Shown: positions 13,301 to 17,433 of the stretch, piece after piece | Layout of the letters: every line of letters begins with the position of its first letter | How positions within the stretch are numbered: position 1 is the stretch's first letter | Source of the DNA: Mobilicoccus sp032056465 | GTDB taxonomy: Bacteria; Actinomycetota; Actinomycetes; Actinomycetales; Dermatophilaceae | DNA: 17,433 nucleotides | Assembly: GCF_032056465.1 (NCBI RefSeq) | Contig: NZ_DAMBCL010000073.1 | Direction: 5' to 3' (one strand) | Translations under genes and position numbers: made by a program | The notes under the pieces: generated by a model | What the model saw: only the letters and a program-made list of their open reading frames with translations | Databases searched by the model: none | What the model was told of the DNA's origin: nothing

Positions 13301-15895
13301 ATGGAGGGTCCAGAGATCACGTCCGCCGAAGCGACCATCGACAACGGTCGGTTCGGCACCCGCACGGTCCGGTTCGAGACCGGACGCCTCGCCAAGCAGG
13401 CAGGCGGTGCCGTCGCCGCCTACCTCGACGACGACACGATGCTCCTGTCGACCACGACGGCAGGCAAGAACCCCAAGGACCAGTTCGACTTCTTCCCCCT
13501 CACGGTCGACGTCGAGGAGCGCATGTACGCCGCGGGCAAGATCCCCGGCAGCTTCTTCCGTCGTGAGGGTCGCCCCGGCACCGAGGCCATCCTCACGTGC
13601 CGCCTCATCGACCGTCCCCTGCGCCCGACCTTCAAGAAGGGTCTGCGCAACGAGGTGCAGGTCGTCATCACGGTGATGGCGCTCAACCCCGACCACCAGT
13701 ACGACGTCCTCGCGATCAACGCCGCGAGTGCCTCGACCCAGATCTCCGGGCTGCCGTTCTCGGGCCCGATCGGTGGCGTGCGCATGTCGCTCATCGACGG
13801 TCAGTGGGTCGCGTTCCCGAACTTCAGCGACGTCGAGCGTTCCGTGTTCGACATGGTCGTCGCCGGTCGTGTCGTCGGCACCGACGCCGAGGGCAAGGAC
13901 GACGTCGCGATCATGATGGTCGAGGCCGAGTCCACCGACTCCACCTGGGACCTCGTGAAGAACCAGGGCACCACCGCGCCGACCGAGGAGGTCGTCGCCG
14001 AGGGTCTCGAGGCGGCCAAGCCGTTCATCGCGACGCTGTGCCGCGCGCAGTCCGAGCTGGCCGCTCAGGCCGGCAAGGAGGTCCAGGAGTTCCCGATCTT
14101 CCTCGACTACGAGGACGACGTGTACGCCGCCGTCGAGGAGGCCACGAGCGACAAGCTGCGTGAGCTGCTCTCGATCGCCGGCAAGCAGGGGCGCGAGGAC
14201 GCCCTCGACGAGGCCAAGGACATCCTCAAGGCCAACCTCGCCGGTGAGGGCAAGCCGTTCGAGGGTCGCGACAAGGAGATCTCCGCGGCCTACCGTGCGG
14301 TCCAGAAGAAGCTCGTGCGCGAGCGCATCCTCACCGAGAAGGTCCGCATCGACGGCCGTGGCCTCGCCGACATCCGCGCCCTCGGCGCCGAGGTCGAGGT
14401 CCTGCCGCGCGTGCACGGCTCGGCGATCTTCGAGCGCGGCGAGACGCAGATCCTCGGCGTCACGACGCTCAACATGCTCCGCATGGAGCAGCAGCTCGAC
14501 ACCCTCTCGCCGGTGACGCGCAAGCGCTACATGCACAACTACAACTTCCCGCCGTACTCCACCGGTGAGACCGGTCGGGTCGGCAGCCCCAAGCGCCGCG
14601 AGATCGGCCACGGTGCGCTCGCCGAGCGGGCCCTCATGCCCGTGCTCCCCACCCGTGAGGAGTTCCCGTACGCGATCCGCCAGGTGTCCGAGGCTCTCGG
14701 CTCCAACGGGTCGACGTCGATGGGCTCGGTCTGCGCCTCGACGCTGTCGCTGCTCAACGCCGGTGTGCCGCTGCGCGCCCCGGTCGCGGGCATCGCGATG
14801 GGTCTCGTCTCCGCCGAGATCGACGGGCAGACCCAGTACGCGGCGCTCACCGACATCCTCGGCGCCGAGGACGCGTTCGGCGACATGGACTTCAAGGTCG
14901 CCGGCACCCGCGAGTTCGTCACGGCGATCCAGCTCGACACCAAGCTCGACGGCATCCCCGCCTCGGTGCTCGCCGGTGCGCTCACGCAGGCCCGCGACGC
15001 GCGTCTGCACATCCTCGACGTGATGAACGAGGCCATCGACGCGCCCGACGAGATGAGCGCCTACGCGCCTCGCGTCATCAGCGTGCAGGTCCCGGTCGAC
15101 AAGATCGGTGAGGTCATCGGCCCGAAGGGCAAGATGATCAACCAGATCCAGGAGGAGACCGGCGCGGACATCTCCATCGAGGACGACGGCACCGTCTACA
15201 TCGGTGCGACCGACGGCCCGTCGGCGGAGGCGGCGCGCGCGCAGATCAACGCGATCGCCAACCCGCAGATGCCCGAGGTCGGCGAGCGGTTCCTCGGCAC
15301 CGTCGTCAAGACGACGACGTTCGGCGCGTTCATCTCGCTGCTGCCCGGCAAGGACGGCCTGCTGCACATCTCCGAGGTGCGCAAGCTCGTCGGTGGCAAG
15401 CGGATCGATTCGGTCGACGACGTCCTCTCCATCGGCCAGAAGATCCAGGTCGAGCTCAAGGAGATCGACCCGCGCGGCAAGCTCAGCCTCGCCGCCGTGC
15501 TCACCGAGGAGCAGCAGGCCGCGGCCGCTGCCACCGGCGAGCACGAGGATCGGGGACCGCGCCGCGAGCGTGGCGACCGTGACGGCGAGCGTCGTGACCG
15601 CGGGGAGCGCCGTGAGCGCGGCCCGCGCCAGGACCGCACCGAGCGCGAGCCCAAGGCCGACTCCGACGGGGAGAGCGGCGCACCGGACCACGAGTCCGAC
15701 GAGGAGCGCGCCGAGCGCCGCAGCCGTAACCGCAACCGTCGCCGCGGCAACCGCGGCCGCGGAGGCAACGGCGACGGTGGCGGCGAGAACGGCGACGGCG
15801 GCACCGTCGAGACCGGCGAGGGCAGCGACGCGGTCGACGCCATCGTCGACGCCCACGGCCAGGACGCCACCTCGGCGGCCTCCGAAGAGGCCTGA
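13301..15895 (+). CDS. pnp: Polyribonucleotide nucleotidyltransferase (PNPase) with long Arg/Gly-rich tail
   Basis: This 864-residue PNPase degrades RNA 3' to 5' with phosphate and can add tails in reverse; in actinobacteria it also has links to ppGpp-type metabolism. Domains in order: first RNase PH domain with FFRREGRPGTEAIL (85-98); an alpha-helical linker domain; the catalytic second RNase PH domain with DILGAEDAFGDMDFKVAGT (518-536, Asp524, Asp528 and Asp530 at the conserved metal-site positions); a KH domain (about 595-655, IGPKGKMINQI); and an S1 domain (about 661-735, GTVVKTTTFGAFISLLPGKD). Residues 745-864 are an extra tail: RD/RE/RG-rich, then RSRNRNRRRGNRGRGG, then an acidic Gly-rich end. 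Most PNPases have 700-750 residues. ATG 13301 is fixed by AAGGAGG six bases upstream; an in-frame ATG at 13265 would add 12 unrelated residues. A strong terminator follows. Confidence 0.97.
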   Translation: MEGPEITSAEATIDNGRFGTRTVRFETGRLAKQAGGAVAAYLDDDTMLLSTTTAGKNPKDQFDFFPLTVDVEERMYAAGKIPGSFFRREGRPGTEAILTCRLIDRPLRPTFKKGLRNEVQVVITVMALNPDHQYDVLAINAASASTQISGLPFSGPIGGVRMSLIDGQWVAFPNFSDVERSVFDMVVAGRVVGTDAEGKDDVAIMMVEAESTDSTWDLVKNQGTTAPTEEVVAEGLEAAKPFIATLCRAQSELAAQAGKEVQEFPIFLDYEDDVYAAVEEATSDKLRELLSIAGKQGREDALDEAKDILKANLAGEGKPFEGRDKEISAAYRAVQKKLVRERILTEKVRIDGRGLADIRALGAEVEVLPRVHGSAIFERGETQILGVTTLNMLRMEQQLDTLSPVTRKRYMHNYNFPPYSTGETGRVGSPKRREIGHGALAERALMPVLPTREEFPYAIRQVSEALGSNGSTSMGSVCASTLSLLNAGVPLRAPVAGIAMGLVSAEIDGQTQYAALTDILGAEDAFGDMDFKVAGTREFVTAIQLDTKLDGIPASVLAGALTQARDARLHILDVMNEAIDAPDEMSAYAPRVISVQVPVDKIGEVIGPKGKMINQIQEETGADISIEDDGTVYIGATDGPSAEAARAQINAIANPQMPEVGERFLGTVVKTTTFGAFISLLPGKDGLLHISEVRKLVGGKRIDSVDDVLSIGQKIQVELKEIDPRGKLSLAAVLTEEQQAAAAATGEHEDRGPRRERGDRDGERRDRGERRERGPRQDRTEREPKADSDGESGAPDHESDEERAERRSRNRNRRRGNRGRGGNGDGGGENGDGGTVETGEGSDAVDAIVDAHGQDATSAASEEA

Positions 15896-15911
15896 TCCGG
15901 CTCGCGCCTGA

Positions 15912-15956
15912 ACGACCCGAGGCCCCGTCCACCATCGGTGGGCGGGGCCTCGTCGT
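15912..15956 (+). terminator. Terminator hairpin after pnp
   Basis: CGAGGCCCCGTCCACC (15918-15933) pairs with GGTGGGCGGGGCCTCG (15937-15952) with one G-U pair and a 3-base ATC loop. Flanking ACGA (15912-15915) and TCGT (15953-15956) can extend the stem past a CC bulge. It starts 16 bases after the pnp stop and lacks a T tract, as is common at this GC content. Confidence 0.75.
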
Positions 15957-16191
15957 GGGTGAGGGGCCAAGCAGGCGCCGTGTCCGGCTGGGATCACCGG
16001 TGGGAGTGTCGTCCCTTCGAGCAGTGCAGCCGGGCTGGGGGCACCGATGAGCAGACCGTCATGGCCTGGGGCCACCTCGCAGGGTGACGCCCCTCGGGCA
16101 GAGCGCGTGCCGAGTGAACGCTCTGCCCGGGTGGGCGAGGCGAGCCGGAATCCGGTGGACGCCTCCAGATCGGCCGAACGACGATGACCAG
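15957..16191. other. Intergenic region before the GNAT gene
   Basis: No convincing gene is seen. It carries one long inverted repeat (16093-16131, listed separately). The reading frame of the GNAT gene is open back to an ATG at 16084, but the 36 extra residues do not look like part of a GNAT fold. I cannot point to a promoter. Confidence 0.4.
16093..16131. repeat. 13-bp inverted repeat upstream of the GNAT gene
   Basis: CTCGGGCAGAGCG (16093-16105) pairs with CGCTCTGCCCGGG (16119-16131) with one wobble and a 13-base loop. It lies about 60 bases upstream of the chosen GNAT start. It could be a second terminator for pnp readthrough, an operator, or a leader hairpin. Confidence 0.45.
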
Positions 16192-17046
16192 GTGACCGCC
16201 ACCACGACACACCTGCACTGGGATCACCTGCGAGCCGACATGGTCGAGCAGTGGGCCGACCTCACGAACCTCCTCGCCCGGGTCGATGGCACCGAGGAGT
16301 TCTTCGAGGCCGCCGACCTCGCCGAGGAGCTGCGAGGGACGGGCTTCACCCCCGAGACGGACACGTGGGCCGTGTGGGACGGTGAGCGCCTCATCGCCTA
16401 CGGGCAGGTGCGGGTCGGGGACACCCTCGATGAGCAGGGGCGCGCACGGGTCAGCCACGACGGCGGTGTGCACCCCGACTGGCGCGGGCGCGGCCTGGGG
16501 CGCGATCTCGTCGCCCGGGCGACGGCGCGAGGCGTCGAGCTCGCCGGGCAACGCCATCCCGGCGCGCCTCACTTCTTCCGCAGCGGAGGCGAACTCGAGG
16601 GGTCCGACGCCCGGCGGCTCCTCACCCATCTCGGGTACACCGTGGCCCGGTACTTCAACGAGCTGGAGCGACCCCTGCCCGGCGCCGACCTGGCCCCCTC
16701 GGACGTGGACGGTTTCACGTTCGTCACCCCCAACGACGAGCACGAGGAGGGTGTCCGCCTCGCCCACAACGCGGCCTTCGCCGACCACTGGGGCTCGGCA
16801 CCCTCGACCCCGGAGCGGTGGCACGACCTCTGGTCCTCCCGCTCCCAGCGACTCCCGTTCTCGACTCTGGCCCTGGGCGAGAACGGTGACGTGGCCGCCT
16901 ACGTCATGACGAGCCAATGTGTGGATGTGATTGCTAAGTGGCGGTCTTCTGTGGTCGATTGGTGGCGGCTTCGACTCAACCCTGGCCGGTCCGGAGTCAC
17001 CAGCAAATCGTTCGCCAGTACCGCACCACGAAGAGATTTCCTGTGA
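16192..17046 (+). pseudogene. Double-GNAT acetyltransferase, second domain truncated by foreign DNA
   Basis: Starting at GTG 16192, the first 240 residues look like a tandem-GNAT N-acetyltransferase of the mycothiol-synthase-like layout. The first GNAT domain (about 7-155) carries the acetyl-CoA motif VHPDWRGRGLGRDLVARA (93-110). The second domain begins with FTFVTPNDEHEEGVRLAHNAAF and reaches the strand FSTLALGENGDVAAYVMT (223-240). Just where its own acetyl-CoA motif should follow, the sequence changes at about 16918 to a Trp/Arg/Ser-rich stretch with different composition, running out at TGA 17046 (284 residues in all). Intact relatives have 300 or more residues with a second 'RG.G.A' motif, absent here. 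The first domain might still fold, so residual activity is possible. The substrate is unknown. The start is uncertain because no clear ribosome site is seen. Confidence 0.65.
16918..17046. mobile_element. Probable end fragment of an IS21-like insertion sequence
   Basis: At about 16918 the sequence becomes visibly more AT-rich and shows two related direct repeats. TGTGGATGTGATTGCTAAGTGGCGG is at 16920-16944 (TGTGG, then GATTG, then GTGGCGG), and a shorter copy with the same three blocks is at 16950-16968. Multiple internal repeats near the tips are typical of IS21-family elements. No transposase gene is present; the native-looking reverse-strand gene begins by 17049, so this would be a solo end of roughly 130 bases left by deletion. 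The right boundary is not defined, and family assignment rests on pattern only. Confidence 0.4.
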
Positions 17047-17048
17047 GG

Positions 17049-17351
17049 TCACTCGCTGAGGACGGGATGGCGCAGCTGGCGCAGCCGGCGGCTGTAGCCG
17101 ACGAGCGGGAAGGTCGTGTACACCAGGGCCACCGCACCCAGTGCCGTGACCACCATCGTGATCACCAGAGGCCAGCCGGCGGCGGCCAGTCCCAGCAGCG
17201 CCAACGCGAGGAGGACGATCACGACCGCCGTGTAGCGCAGGAACATGGTGCGGTTGGAGACCGCCTCCTCGACCCGTGACTCGATGCTGGTGTGGACAGG
17301 GGTGGTACCGGGGGCGGCTCTGAAGAAGTGGATGTGGCCGTAGCTCAGCAC
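17049..17351 (-). CDS. Small membrane protein with two predicted helices, unknown function
   Basis: The frame from GTG 17351 encodes 100 residues. The N-terminal third is polar, followed by two hydrophobic helices (TAVVIVLLALALLGLAAAGW at about 41-60, and VITMVVTALGAVALVYTTF at about 63-81) separated by a short turn, and a basic C-terminal end (YSRRLRQLRHP). A two-helix hairpin with both ends in the cytoplasm is plausible. No ribosome site supports GTG 17351; ATG 17246 would leave just the helices (65 residues). In frame upstream, a TGA lies at 17388-17390, and the stretch between it and the GTG encodes FRAAGWTPV, an imperfect copy of FRAAPGTTPV inside the gene. The N-terminus may therefore be disturbed. 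No family recognised. Confidence 0.5.
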   Translation of the reverse strand: MLSYGHIHFFRAAPGTTPVHTSIESRVEEAVSNRTMFLRYTAVVIVLLALALLGLAAAGWPLVITMVVTALGAVALVYTTFPLVGYSRRLRQLRHPVLSE

Positions 17352-17433
17352 GGGTGTCCAGCCGGCGGCTCGGAAGAGGAGGAATCGTCAAGACCTGTGG
17401 ATGGGTGAGTTCTACGGGGTTGCTCGCGGTGAG
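17352..17433. other. Right-edge sequence, no supported gene
   Basis: An ATG at 17401 opens a plus-strand frame (MGEFYGVARGE) that continues out of the window. The purine-rich GAGGAGGA near 17377-17384 is too far upstream to be its ribosome site. It is too short to judge. Confidence 0.3.

Noticed and set aside
13016..16210. 1064-codon minus-strand open frame opposite pnp
   Set aside because: It is the antisense shadow of pnp. Its translation is rich in Arg, Asp, Gly and Val with no fold-like pattern, while the plus-strand frame is unmistakable PNPase.

Overview
The window is very GC-rich, and its genes favour codons ending in C or G. Gene content points to a high-GC Gram-positive bacterium (Actinomycetota): an rpsO-pnp pair, paired CNNM/CorC-type membrane proteins, and a lactate-utilisation operon of the LctP-LutABC type. 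I cannot name the genus; Micrococcales is only a guess. Very long opposite-strand reading frames occur throughout and are by-products of the base composition.

Layout. Positions 1-873 (minus) hold the N-terminal part of a DUF1800 protein that runs off the left edge. A 370-base divergent spacer follows. Positions 1244-3732 (plus) hold two overlapping CNNM/HlyC-like membrane protein genes, perhaps preceded by a 29-codon leader frame. A perfect 18-bp hairpin (3801-3839) separates them from a convergent minus-strand operon, lctP-lutA-lutB-lutC (9129 down to 3877). This operon imports lactate and oxidises it to pyruvate through the iron-sulphur/LUD enzyme complex. A divergent FadR/LldR-type regulator (9359-10102) faces it, with an LldR-like palindrome (9203-9213) in the shared control region. 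A cytoplasmic molybdopterin oxidoreductase resembling biotin sulfoxide/DMSO reductase (10151-12628, minus) comes next. Then comes the housekeeping pair rpsO (12772-13041) and pnp (13301-15895), with a terminator-like hairpin and a second long hairpin between them and a strong hairpin after pnp.

The right end is degraded. A double-GNAT acetyltransferase gene (from 16192) loses its second domain at about 16918, where more AT-rich, repeat-bearing DNA begins; this looks like the end of an IS21-like element. A small two-helix membrane protein of unknown function lies beyond.

Nothing here is clearly a new defence or biosynthetic system. The features most worth a second look are the long Arg/Gly-rich tail on PNPase, the hairpin in the pnp leader, the roughly 100-residue C-terminal extension on LutC, the Thr/Ala-rich repeat insert in LctP, the lctP/lldR operator region, and the GNAT/insertion-sequence junction.
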